The notes under the pieces were generated by a model. That model was given only the letters and a program-made list of their open reading frames with translations. It made no database searches and was not told the DNA's origin. DNA of 64,000 nt, from assembly GCA_036874045.1 (NCBI GenBank), contig CM072336.1, positions 20,269,001 to 20,333,000 of the forward strand. Reading direction: 5' to 3'. The number at the start of each line of letters is the position of its first letter. The stretch's first letter is position 1. Position numbers and translations under genes: made by a program. Positions 31,762-43,447 of this stretch are shown piece after piece. The DNA is from Cymodocea nodosa (taxonomy: Eukaryota > Streptophyta > Magnoliopsida > Alismatales > Cymodoceaceae).

Positions 31762-33807
31762 CTATTTTAGGAGGGCCTTAGAACTGTCAACTACTGAAAA
31801 TGAAGCTGTTGGAGCTGGAGGAGGTGTTGTAGGAGGTGAAGTTTCTACAGAAGGAGGTACAACAGGAGGTGGATGTTTTGCAAAAGGAGAAGCTGAATTT
31901 TGAGTTGTAGATGGTTGAAAATGAGAGGGCAACTCAACCGGATCAGAAGATGACATTCTCTGAAGATCCTTTAGTTGTAATACTCTTCTTTTAATGGATT
32001 TCAGAGGCTTGCCTGATAAATCAATGTATCTGGCCATTAGATGATAAATAAAATCTCCATAGTATAGAAAACTTTGTAGATGAGAAATCTAAGCAATAAT
32101 AACTTTTGCCCAGTTAACCTTGATACCATCCATCACAGCATAAGTGGCTTGGTAAACTTTCCTTTCCAATTCATCTGCATGACCAATCTTCTGAAATACA
32201 GAGATAGAGAGAATTGTAGCAATCATCTGGGCCAAACCATTTAGATGTGTAGTCTTAACTAACTTGAATTTTCTATCAAGAGAATTGCCAATCAATTTAT
32301 TTATCTCGGATTCCTACCACCCAAGCTCTAATGGAGAAAGAGCACTATTGATACCAGTAGATGCTATTCCAAATAGATTCTCCAAAAAATCTCCATCAAT
32401 TCTTATTGTTTGATTTTGGAGGTGTAGAAGACAAAAATGAGGAAAAATCTCAAGGTTGGGGTAGAAAAGCGGAATTAGGTATTCAAAAACAGATAACCCT
32501 AAGGGGGAAGAGATAAGACCTAAAAGCCCTTAATGAATTAGCATACTATGAATCGAATTCATTCCTTTAAAATTTACAGGTTTGTTGTAAAAAATCTTCA
32601 TGTCCTAATATTTATTAAAAAAAAGATCCTTAGCTGTAGAGGATCTGAAATAATATACATTTGTAGGGATGTCTGAAGAAAAATTGACTTCAACCTCTAG
32701 ATCTTCATTTGCGGGAGGGTTTGCAGAAGGAGGAGGAGATTGAGGAGCAGAAACAAAACCTGAATCTTCATACAATCCTTGTATTACCATTTGAGTGTGA
32801 GGAGAAAGAATTGGATGAGATTCTACATTAGATGAAGGAAGAGGAGGTGTGAATTCTTCTTTATGTACAAGCAAAGATTGAGCAAAACTCAGATGAGAAG
32901 CAAGGGCTTTCTTTCTTCTCCTAGAGTAAGTAAATGAAGTAGATGGAAGGGGAGAGGAGACAACTGTAGGCAAAATTGGACAAGCTGAGGAGATCAAATG
33001 AGAAGGACCAGGAGCAATTTGGTGTAGAATTCCAATACATAACTCAGGAATTGGAGGATATGAACGGCCAACCACATGCTTGAAATCAATTCCTTTCTAT
33101 GGCAAAAAGAATTCAGGTTCAGCCACTGATTTCTTCTTCTTTGCCATATCAAAAAAATCATGAAGACAAGCAGGCTCTAGAATTTTAATTCCTAGTTGCT
33201 CACTGATTTTATGCAATAATGCTTGATTTCTCCTCTTGACTAGAGTATCTTGTAAATGTAGGGCCATATGTAATGCACGTTTCTCAAATGCCCTAGTATC
33301 CTCAAAAGTATTCAAAAATTGGCTAACATAAGCCTCATAAACTGATTTAAATTGAGGTTCTAAGGAGTTCACTTTAGTAGTAAATATGTCTTCATCATCC
33401 GAAGAAGAATCCTTAGAAACCCTAGTATCAACACAATCTATTTTATTGCTTTGTGAAGCATGCGTAGAAGTGGTCTTCAATTTCTTATGACCAGTAGAAG
33501 TTTTGGTGTATTTTCTCGAGGAAGGCTTCTTGGTTTTCAAATGTTTTCCACTTTTAACACTAGTGGTAATAGGATGAAATTTACGAAGAACAAACAACTA
33601 TTTCTCCAAACATAATAATCGAGTAACTATTTCTGAAGTGCCATATACTGACTCAATATCAATAACCTCTTCTCCGGCAGAAATAATGAGTTGAGCTTTT
33701 CCAGGAGAAAGATCTGCCATACCTGTCTAGAGATCTTGTTCCATTCTTTGAATCCGTTGTTCTTCCTCTTGCAGAGAAAGGGCAGAAAAACGTTTAGATG
33801 AAGCCAT
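31762..33807 (-). pseudogene. CopA accessory ORF, homologous to GypA accessory ORF
   Basis: 682 codons (stop included) in one register from ATG (33805-33807) to the stop at 31762. No frameshift, seven in-frame stops (six TAG, one TAA). Residues ~1-70 are Glu/Gln-rich. 70-190 are Lys/Ser-rich with a DSSSDDED acidic patch. 190-330 are Pro/Ser-rich. The conserved block then matches the Ty3 accessory ORF: KPVNFKGM (near 32580), GLLGLIS, VFEYLIPLFYPNL (near 32450), LENLFGI, THLNGLAQMIATIL (near 32230), GHADELERKVYQATYA, VNW, YGDFIYHLM...YIDLS (near 32030). The extreme C-terminus is Pro/Thr-rich (PPTTPPPAPT). It sits between RNase H and the polypurine tract, where SIRE-like copia elements carry extra ORFs. 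No transmembrane helix was seen. Function unknown. Confidence 0.8.
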
Positions 33808-33869
33808 GAAGGAGGAGGCACGAAAAAGGGATGAAGTAGACGAAGGATTTGAGAATTGTAAGGTTAAGA

Positions 33870-34140
33870 TAGAGTGAGAAGATAACCCTCCGAAAGTATA
33901 TAAAAATCAGAAAGTTCCAGAGATTGGTGAGTTAGAGGCCTAACTTATCGAAAGAAAAGAATTTTCGGATAGTTACAAGATAACTGTCCGAAAAAGAAAT
34001 AAGGCATAAGACAATAACTTACCGAAAACTAAGAAGTTTTTGGATAGTTACAACATAACTGTTTTAAAAACCCTTAAGACAAAAAGACTAACTCTCCGAC
34101 GACTACCAGCACCTAACCAGGTAAAGAAAATAACTCTTCC
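33870..34140. repeat. Hairpin array type A upstream of CopA accessory ORF
   Basis: At least four inverted repeats (GGTGAGTTA, TTTCGGATAGTTACAAGATA facing ACTGTCCGAAA, TTTTGGATAGTTA) between 60 and 335 bp upstream of the ATG at 33807. This is the only type A array found outside an LTR in the window, and it lies in the promoter position of the accessory gene. Confidence 0.8.
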
Positions 34141-35404
34141 TAAAAATATGCTGACAAAAAAAACTTAAAATTGGGAAAATTAGACATATCAAAAAGAATA
34201 AACTCCCCTTGAATATATGAATAAAAGAAATCAGCAAAAAATAAATAAATTTGTTGAGGTATTTGTATTTTTATAATGTTTTTATTTTATATTTTGTTTT
34301 TTTTGTTTTGATTATATATATATATATAATTTTTTTTTTGATTAGATATATCGATATAAATATATATAAGTAGTTCTTGACTAAGAAAAAGAAAATTTTT
34401 GTTTTTGTTTATTTATTTATTTAAATTTTAATTGTGTGAGAATTATTGAATTATTCAAGTCTCCACATTAAGATAAATAACACATTTCACTTAGCATAAA
34501 GACTTGATCCTATGGTTCACCTTATTAACCTTAAAGAAATTAATTTTTATAAACTTCAGTGCTAGAACTTAATATTTTTAGAATAGAAAAATTTAGACAC
34601 ATTTAATATGTTCTCTCTAGCCAGTTTGAAATTTCCATGAAGCAACCCTAAGGTATATTTTCCCTTAACCATGTCTATTATGTAATTAACTAAGAAGAAA
34701 AGAAGATATTTAAGAATTATGAAACTGTTAGTACTGCATAGCCATAATCGGAGGTTTTTTTTTTGTTGACAATATTGGTGTTGGTTGCTCTTTGCAACAA
34801 ACATTCCATTTTTATTTTATTTTAATGGCAATCACTTTGATAGTACTGAAAATGGGAAAGTGTAGAAAGTTAAAAACATTTAGACAAGGTTAGGTTAAAT
34901 ATCTTGAGTCTTCTTGCTTCCAACCACTTTTCCTTATTTTTTACCCTCACATATGAAATACCTCTAAATTTTCTAATCAAGAAACATTCAGTCTAGCAAA
35001 TAGGCATACAATCACTGAATTAATTAAGGTAACTTGGCTATTTTCAGATTTAGATCCCCATTCTAAGTGTCATGTGGGCATTATTCTATGTGTGGAGTAG
35101 AAGCCTTTAGTAATTTTGATGAATTAATCTGAGTTGATTTTAATATAGATGTAAGAAATCATTGTAACTTATAAACTCAGTAGAAAATCATCTCAAGAAG
35201 AGTGTTGGTAGAGATGTTTTTGTTTTAAAATTTGAAGAAAAATAATTTGTAAATATTCTCAAGAAATAACTTAAAATAAGAATTAGACAGAAATAGATTA
35301 TCAAACTAACTCAATATAATTAAAACAGATAATAGAAAATAAGATGGTGAAGTAAATATAAAAGAAATAGAAGATAAAAGATAATAGGTAAAGCTAAAAA
35401 TCAT
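34141..35404 (-). other. CopA spacer between RNase H and accessory ORF
   Basis: AT-rich (TA- and T-runs near 34300-34430). Short frames, such as 34562-34804 (-), resemble nothing known to me. I see no supported gene. Confidence 0.6.
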
Positions 35405-36750
35405 TTAGGCAGCATATTCCTAAATCTCTTCTCAATTTGATAAACTATTTTTCTTCAAGAGGCTTTGTAAAAATATCTGCCAACTGCTCATGAGTAGAAA
35501 CAAAATTCAGCTCAATGTTATCCTTCATAACATTATCTCTCAAAAAATGGTGTCTTGTCTCAATATGTTTTCCCGAGAATGCAACACAAGGTTCTTTGGC
35601 AAACTTATTGCACTATTACTGTCACAATTAATAGGGGTTTTTCCATATGTAATTTCATAATCTTTCATAGTTTATTTCATCCAAAGAATTTGTGCACAAC
35701 ATAGGACAGCAGCAACATATTCAGCTTCAATAGTTGAAAGGGCAATACAATTCTGATTCTTACTGAACCAGGAAATTAATGAATTGCCAAACAATTGGCA
35801 ATTCCATTAGTACTCTTTCTATCAGATTTGCATCCAGCATAATCAGCATCATTGTATCCAATTAGATTCAAACTGCTATCTTTGAAATACATTAAACCAA
35901 AATTTAAAGTTCCTTGTAGGTATTTCATTATCCTTTTAACTGCAGATTGGTGAGATTCTTTTGGTTGAGCTTGAAAATGAGCATAGGCACAAACACTGAA
36001 CATGATATCAGGTCTAGATGTAGTTAAATAAAGAAGAGAACCTATCATTCCTCTATATTTAGTAATATCAATAGCTGGTCCAAATTCATCTTTATCCAAT
36101 TTAATTGATGAACTCATAAGAGTGCCTGAGGACTTGCAGTTACTCATTCCAAATTTTTCTAAAAGTTACTTTGTATATTTTTCTTGATATACAAAAATTC
36201 CTTTTTCAATTTGTTTAATCTGCAATCCCAGAAAGAATGTCAACTCACCCATTAAACTCATCTCAAACTGATTTTTCATTTGATTTGCAAACTTATTACT
36301 TAAAATCTCATTAGTTGCTCCAAAAATGATATCATCTACATAAATCTGAACAACTAACAAACCTAGATGATTTTTCTTAAAGAATAAGGTATTGTCAACC
36401 TTACCAATAGAAAAACCATTATCTAATAGAAAGGATTTTAGCTTATCATACCAAGCTCTCGGAGCTTGTTTCAACCTATACAAGGCCTTCTTCAATTTGT
36501 AAACATGCTCAAGAAAATCAGCATCAGCAAAACTAGGTGGTTGCCTAACAAAAACTTCTTCTTTAATGAAACCATTTAAAAATGCACTTTTAACATCCAT
36601 TTGATATAGTTTAAAATTCATATGAGCAGCAAAAGCTAGAAAAATTCTAATAGATTCTAATTTAGCTACAGGTGCAAAGGTTTCTTCAAAATCTATTCCC
36701 TCCTTTTGGTTATACCCTTGGGCTACTAGTCTGGCCTTATTTCTAATTAC
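35405..36750 (-). pseudogene. pol: CopA reverse transcriptase and RNase H
   Basis: RT (copia type) 36166-36750: [38 protein letters not shown] and the catalytic [10 protein letters not shown] box near 36310-36340. It continues to 35776-36147 with TSRPDIMFSVC and the RNase H ADYAGCKSDRKSTNG. The remaining RNase H (ALSTIEAEYVAA, then [13 protein letters not shown] residues) runs with stops and a frame change to about 35405. Stops after YTK (TAA, 36166) and after AIH break the frame. Confidence 0.88.
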
Positions 36751-38440
36751 CTATCCTGATTCATCAGATTTATTCTTAAATATCCATTTAGTCCCAATAA
36801 TTAAATGATCTAGAGGTTTAGGAACTAAGTCCCAAACTTCATTTCTTCTAAATTGATTAAGTTCTTCTTGCATGACACTAATCCAAAATTCATCATTTAA
36901 TTCCTCATCAATGTTTTTAGGTTCAATTTTAGATAGAAATGCATAACACCTGGAAACATTAATCCTAGATCTTGTTTGCACACCTTTAGAAATATCACCA
37001 ATAATAAACTCCTTAGGATGTTGAGGCAAAAATTTATGAGTCAAAGGGTTGTCATTTCTTTCTTGACCCATGGTACTAGATTCTCCAATATTTAGTTCAT
37101 CACATTCATAATCGGAAGTATCAGTAATTTCTTTTGAAGCATTACATGGCTCTTCATCAAAATTTACATGCATAGATTCTTTAATAGCCAAAGAAATTTT
37201 GTTATAAATTCTATATGCTTTACTTCTTGAAGAATATCCCAAAAATATACCTTCATCAGATTTTGCTTCAAATTTATCTTTATTCTCTTTTGTATTCAAA
37301 ATAAAACATTTAGATCCAAAAGCTTTAAAATAATGAACTTTAGGAATTCTTCCCATCCATAGTTCAAAAGGAGTCTTATTCATGTCTCTTCTTAGGGTTA
37401 CTCTATTTAAAATATAACATGTAGTACTAACTGCCTCAGCCCAAAAATAATAAGCAACCTTGTTTTCATTCAGCATAGTTCTAGCCATTTCTTGAAGAGA
37501 TCTATTCTTTCTCTCTACAACTCCATTCTGAGAAGGGGCTATAGGAAAGGCAAATCTATGTTCTATTCCTAGATCTTGGCAAAGTTTTTCCATATTTTCA
37601 TTTTCAAATTCCCCTCCATGATCACTCTTAATTTTCTGAACTTTCAATTGCTTTTCATTTTGAACCATATTCAGAAAAATTTTAAACTCCTCAAATACTT
37701 CACACTTATGTCTAAGAAATATTACCCAAGTATATCTTGAAAACTCATCAACTAGAACAAATACATATCTCTTACCACCTAAACTTTCTGTTCTAGTAGG
37801 GCCAAATAAATCCATGTGAATTAATTCCAAAATTCTTCTTGATATAATTTGCTTTCCTGATTTAAAAGAACTCTTCTTTTGTTTTCCCAATTCACATGCA
37901 TCATAGATTTTATCCTTTTTAAATTTCAAATTTGGTAAACCATCTACTAGGTTCTTCTCAGCTAACTTATCTAGCTGCTTCATATGAATATGACCTAGTC
38001 TACGATGCCATAACCATGCATTATCTAAATTATTTGCAATTAAATAGGAATTAGTGGTAGAAACATCATCAGGTATATTTAGAAAACATACATCATTTCT
38101 TCTATGAGCAGTAAATTTAACTTCATTAGAATTTTCATCAATAACAAGGCACTTCTTAGATTTAAACAAAACCATATAACCTTTATCTTCTAACTGAGTA
38201 ATGCTAATTAAATTATGCTCTAAATTTTCAATTAGTAAGACATTATCTATAACCATTTTATCATTTACATAAACAGATCTGATACTAATAATCTTACCTT
38301 TTTGATCATTGCTAAATCCGACATTTCCTCCATCAATCATCTTCAGGTCTTTTAGGACAGATTTATCTCCAGTCATATGCTTTGAAGCACCATTGTCCAT
38401 CACCCATCATGATCTTTTAGTTTTGACCTGCAAGTGTAGT
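36751..38440 (-). pseudogene. pol: CopA protease end and integrase
   Basis: 550-codon open stretch. The protease active site reads WVMDNGASKHMTGD (Ser of the usual DSG replaced by Asn), preceded by an in-frame TGA near 38405. GAG-pre-integrase zinc region: LWHRRLGHIHMKQLDKL, then YDACELGK, in which the first Cys of the usual CxxC is Tyr. Integrase core: HMDLFGPTRTES (D), KSDHGGEFEN (D) and NGVVERKNRSLQE (E), all present. The tail has the FWAEAVSTTCYILNR and FKAFGSKCF segments and the junction WDLVPKPLDHLIIGTKWIFK towards RT. It ends at TAG (36751). Confidence 0.9.
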
Positions 38441-38524
38441 CATAATCACATCCTTTGGTACTCATATTTTCTTGGGTCCATTTTTGTTAGTGGAGAATAT
38501 TTGAAATCTATTTTGTTTTGAAAT

Positions 38525-40242
38525 CTATGTGTTATTTTGATTAACAATATTTCTTTTTAACACATAGATAACTTTCTCTTTATTAATTGTTTTCAAATAG
38601 CCATTTCCATAGTCCATTTTATAGCTGTTTGAAAAATTAACAGAAGCATATGTTTTTGGTGGTTCATAGTTAAAACCTATACCAATTCTATCACCAAAAA
38701 CTTTATAACTATTAATAATATTTGTTAGTTTCTTATCTCCTTTAGTAAATGCTCCTAGTTTAAATTTCAGTCTACCAATTTCTTGTTCTAATTTTTCTAT
38801 ATTAGAATTATAACTAGATTTTTCTACACATTGATTTTTAAATTTTTCATTCAATTTTTCAATTTCATCTTGTAGCCTTTTGTTTTCTAAGAATTTATCC
38901 TTCAGATCTTTAATAAGTTCAGAAATTTTATCATGCATATCAGAACTATTAGCAACAAATTTATTTTTCTTTAATGTAGAATTTTCAATTTTTAATGCAG
39001 TAATTTCCTTTTCTAGCTTAGTAGTAGTTTTATTACTATTTGATAATTTTCTTTTTAACATAGAATTTTCTAAACTAACATTTTTTAGTTCTTCCAACAA
39101 TTCATTATAATCATCTTGATTTATATCAGATACATCAGAATCGTTATCAGAAATAATTTCCTCAGCTATATTAGAATCAAAGTGTACCTCATTAGTGTTA
39201 GCCATAAAACAGACATTAGCTAGCTTTTCAAACTCGGACTTAGTCTGTGTACCATCAGTACTGGTACCCTCAAATGCTTTAGATTTTGTAGAATCATCCC
39301 AAGTAACTTGGAATGCTTTCTTCTTTCCTTGATTAAATCTTCTTTGATGAAATTTCTATTTTCCATGAGATTTCTTCTTGTCAAAATTCTTTCTTTCATC
39401 CTTCTTTTGATATGTGCATTGGCTCTGAAAATGCCCATATCTGTTGAAGTTGAAGCATTTTGTAGCAGATTGCTTCCCTTTATCATGACTTTTTCCTTTC
39501 TTCCAGAATTTTCTGTATTTTCTGATAATACAGGCCAATTCTTCTGGAAACTCATTAACAGACTCCTCAGATGGTTGTTGAGCCTTTAGTGCAAGCTCCT
39601 TTTTCTTTTCAACCTTCCTAAAGGTTTCTCCTTCCTCTTCTTTCCAATCTTTCAATTGAGTCTCATAGGCTAACAAATTGCTAGTGAGATCTTCTAGAGT
39701 GAAAGGCCTCATATCCTTTGAATCTTGTAGGGAGGTAGCCTTAGCTTTCCAATCTTTGTTCAGGCTTCTCAAGACTTTGATAACCTATTCTTTCATGGGA
39801 AATTCTTTCCCAAGATTCTTCAGTCCATTTATGATTTTAATAAAACGAGATATTAGATCAGTGATACTCTCATTCTCTTTCATTTTGAACATCTCATACT
39901 TTCTTAGTAGGATACTAATTTTTGTATCCTTTACTTCATTTGTTCCCTCATAAGTAATTTCTAATGCACGCCAAGCTTCATGTGTAGTAGAACAAGCATA
40001 AATCTTGTTGTATATATTAGTAGTGATAGCATAAGTTAGTGCATTCATTCCTCTTGCATCCATTTAATTTTCTTCTCATCTTCATCATTCCACATGTCTT
40101 TAGGAACATCTGGAAGCTGTATACCACGAACCACTGTTCTCCATACCTTCAGTTCTATGGATTTCAAAAAGTTAGTCATTTTATTTTTCCAAAAATCATA
40201 GTTATTGCCATCAAACAGGTCAGTGTACATGCTGACCCTTTG
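38525..40242 (-). pseudogene. gag: CopA gag
   Basis: Copia gag of the UBN2/DUF4219 type: LFDGNNYDFWKNKM (40180-40215), AWRALEITYEGTNEVKDTK, LRKYEMFKMKENES. A Lys/Glu region follows, then the zinc knuckle CFNFNRYGHFQSQC near 39430, with the second Cys replaced by Phe. A long coiled coil (residues with ELLEELKNVSLENSMLKRKL onward, 38700-39130) follows. One 1-nt frameshift near 40050 and two in-frame TAG stops (39785, 39356) break an otherwise single register. The start is likely just upstream of 40230, where a further frame slip obscures the ATG. Confidence 0.85.
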
Positions 40243-40281
40243 CCATTGATCTTAGATTGATTAAATCTATTACAAAGATAA

Positions 40282-40297
40282 CCTTACTCTAATACCA
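40282..40297 (-). other. CopA primer binding site, tRNA-iMet type
   Basis: Minus strand TGGTATTAGAGTAAGG, 2 nt inside the LTR. It is a decayed form of the usual TGGTATCAGAGC. Confidence 0.85.
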
Positions 40298-40299
40298 CT

Positions 40300-42019
40300 T
40301 GAAAAGATCGAATGGCACACTACAGGGGGATGAATAGTGTCCTAATAAAGTTATTTTGCTTTTAAAAAATTCGAAAGCTGTTCACACTAATGAACCCTGA
40401 TTAATTGATTTTAGAATTAAAACTAGTAAAGCAAAAAGTAAGGAACACAAAGAGATTTATAGTGGTTCCCCAAACTAGGTAGTCCACTCCTCAAGGCCAC
40501 AACCTCGAGAATTCCACTAAGTGCTTCTAAGGCTAAGCACAAACCTTAAACAAGTTGCTTTTGCAGGCTAAGCAACAACCTTACAGATGTTTTTAAAGGT
40601 TAAACAAAAACCTTACACAAAGCACCAACTTTGTGTACTCAAGACCCCAATCTTGAGCAAGTGAAGTATCACACTTTACTCTCTTCACCAAGGCCCCAAC
40701 CTTGTGAAGGTATACTCACAACACCCTTGTGAGTTAAAGTTTTAACACAAAAGAGACAACAGTTTAAAACCAGGAGTCACAGACTCAAAATGAACACAAC
40801 ACATAAGACTAGATCAACTCCAATGAAGAGTTGACATAGAAGCTCTGAGGAGAATTCTTGATTGATCTGCAGCTATTGATCTTCTGGACTTTGTTGCAAA
40901 TGAATCTTCAAAGTGTTTGCAGAATTATTGAGCAGACAATTTCTCCTTTTGAGTGATGAAAATTTCTGTGTATCTCTTTTAGTTTTCTGCAAAATCCTTT
41001 TTATTTTTCCTTTGAGATTTGCATAAGTGGAAAAAATTCTAAAATGGTTAGATGCCTTATGCAAGAATTCATTTTCGGCAACATTCAATCATAATAAAGT
41101 TGAGATTTGCAATCAAAAGATATCTTGCCACAAAGATTAGTCAATTAATAATAGTTGTAGTTTCTATAAAAATAAAATCTTCAGAGGCTTTTAGAAAATT
41201 GGAGACTTAGAAGGATAACTTACCGAAACTCAAAAACATTTCGGATAGATAGAACTAACATTCCAAAAGACCACTTAAGTCATGTATTAAAATTGAAACA
41301 CGTGTCCTTCTGAAATAGCATTATAAAATATTAAAAATAAACTATTTGATAGAGTGGACGTGTTTCAGATACTTATAAAGATAACTCTCTGATCCTTAAG
41401 TCATTTCAGATAGTTACATAGGTAACCTTTCAAAAAGTCACTTAAGTTAGAAAATAATAGAAAACTCAACTATTCGAAGTTTAAAACAGTTTTCGGATAC
41501 TTACTGAAGATAACTCTCCGATTCTTAAGGGTTTTCGGATAGTTATATTGTAACCTTTCGAAAAGTCACTTAAGTCAAGTGATGAGAGACTAACATGTGT
41601 CCTTTAGAAGAAAGTAACCGAAAATATATTAAAATAGAGAAACAACTAACTCTCTAGAATAAAAACCTTAACTATTTGAAATCAAAGGAATTTTGGAGAC
41701 TTACCATAAAAATCATATCTGGACATAAAAAGACTTAACTCACCAAAGATAAATACTTTTCGGATAGTTACTGATATAACTATCTGAAAAGCCAAGAGAG
41801 AGAGACATAACCATTCGATTTGTTCGGTGACTTATAAAATAACTCTCCGATCAATACACTATAGACAAAATAACCTACCGAAATCTAATTTAAAAGATTT
41901 TAAGTACATAGCAATTAGCCAAAATTCATTTGAGTAAAAAGGCATCTAAAATATGGTAGAAATAATTAAACCACACGTTTTTCATCATCAAAATTAACTA
42001 ATAAATAATTGAACTAACA
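40300..42019 (-). mobile_element. CopA 5' LTR
   Basis: 1,720 bp, TGAAAAGATCG at 40300 to GAACTAACA at 42019 on the plus strand; the solo copy at 57471-59193 confirms both edges. A type A array occupies 41200-41890. The part near 40480-40740 has short direct repeats around CAAGGCC/AACCTT. Confidence 0.93.
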
Positions 42020-43248
42020 AGAGTTTCTAATATTCTTATTTTTCAATTTACAAACTTTAGGTTTTTGTAATAATGCATGATAAGCACATAATAATTCATC
42101 AAAGTTAAAATCTAAATGACTTTCAGGATCAGATATTACCTCAAACTCATTTGTCATGAAGCACACATGAGCAATGTCTTCTAACTCTTGTTCTTCTTCT
42201 GAATGTGAAGATCTTAATGATGATTCCTCAGATTCAGACACTTCTGACGTGTCAACCAAATGACCTTCAAAGCCTTTTTCTTGTAAAACTTTTTCTGAGT
42301 TTTCTAAGTCGTCTTCTTTTGATTTGTCCTACTATGCTTTTCATTTTTCCTTATAGGATAGTTTGGAGAAAGATTTCTAGGTTTCTTACAGTTGTAATAT
42401 ACATACTTTTTGGATGAAGAATTCTTATCATTTAGTGATTTTGACATTGAGGGTTTATCATTTCTATTCCTTTACTATTTCCTAGTTTTCCATGCTTTCT
42501 TGAATTTCCTAGTCAGCAAAATCAAATCCTCGTCAAAATCAGTAGATATATCAGAATCTGAATTAATTTTAAAGGCTATTTCTTTCTTCATTTTTAGTTT
42601 GTTGTGACTCAGTGATTCATTTAATTGAACTTCATAAGCAGTTAAGTTTCCTATAAGTTCATTTATGGTATAAACATTTAAATCTCGTGATTCCTTAATT
42701 GATGTCACTTTCTGAGACCATTTGGAACTTAGGGATCTGAGAATTTTCCTCACCAAATCCTTTTGTTCAAAATTCTTTCCTAAGCATTTTAAAGAGTTTA
42801 TAATATCAAAGAATCTGGAAAACATCTCAGAAATACTTTCGTCTTCATACATCTTAAAGAGTTCATACTTATGAATTAACATGTTAATCTTAGTCTCTTT
42901 AACTTGGGAAGTACCTTCATGTGAAACTTCTAATGCATGCCACACCTCATAAGCAGATTTATATACCGATACTTTACTGAACTGTTCATAACTCAATGCA
43001 CAAAATAAAATATTTAAGCCTTTAGCATTCAGAGTTTCATTTTCTTTTTCAGTAATTGTCCAAGTATTATAAGGGGTAGAAAACGGAGTACATGGTTTAG
43101 AAATCATGAACCACAACTTATGACCTATACTTTGAAGAAAGACTGTCATCCTATATTTCCAATATTCATAATGTATTCCATCAAATAAAGGAAGATGATT
43201 AAGATTTTGACCTTCATATAAAGAAAAATTACCATTTCCAATAGCCAT
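42020..43248 (-). pseudogene. gag: CopC gag (minus copy)
   Basis: ATG at 43248 (MAIGNGNFSLYEGQNLNHLP), then LFDGIHYEYWKYRMTVFLQS, KSAYEVWHALEVSHEGTSQV, IHKYELFKMYEDESI: copia gag of the same type as CopA and CopB. Open to 42475; the remainder (42020-42474) contains a decayed zinc-knuckle region near 42385 and the acidic DTSEVSESEESS stretch with stops. Cut at 42020 by CopA insertion (right-hand flank AGAGT). Confidence 0.85.
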
Positions 43249-43430
43249 CTTACCTTAGATTTTTCAACCTATTTGATTTTAAATAGTCTAAAACAATAAA
43301 AACAATTTGAGCCTTAAATCGAGAAGGTTAAGAGTATGCTCACATATCAATTTCTGTTTAAAAACAATAAAGGTAGAATAAGCAATGATATTAAATAAGT
43401 TGGTATCGATTTTATATCAAAGATTATTAA

Positions 43431-43446
43431 TAAAGCTTTGATACCA
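43431..43446 (-). other. CopC primer binding site, tRNA-iMet type
   Basis: Minus strand TGGTATCAAAGCTTTA next to the LTR end at 43448. Confidence 0.85.
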
Positions 43447-43447
43447 C

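Larger units (their letters stand above)
30549..42019 (-). mobile_element. CopA: Ty1/copia element with accessory ORF
   Basis: Minus-strand order: 5' LTR (40300-42019), iMet-type primer site, gag, protease-integrase-RT-RNase H, 1.3 kb spacer, type A array, accessory ORF, polypurine tract, truncated 3' LTR (30549-31450). Integrase precedes RT, as in Ty1/copia. It is inserted into CopC internal sequence at 42019/42020. The other side is lost by deletion, so no target duplication can be checked. Confidence 0.9.

Noticed and set aside
34562..34804. 80-codon ORF in the CopA spacer
   Set aside because: AT-rich composition, no motif, no counterpart in the window.
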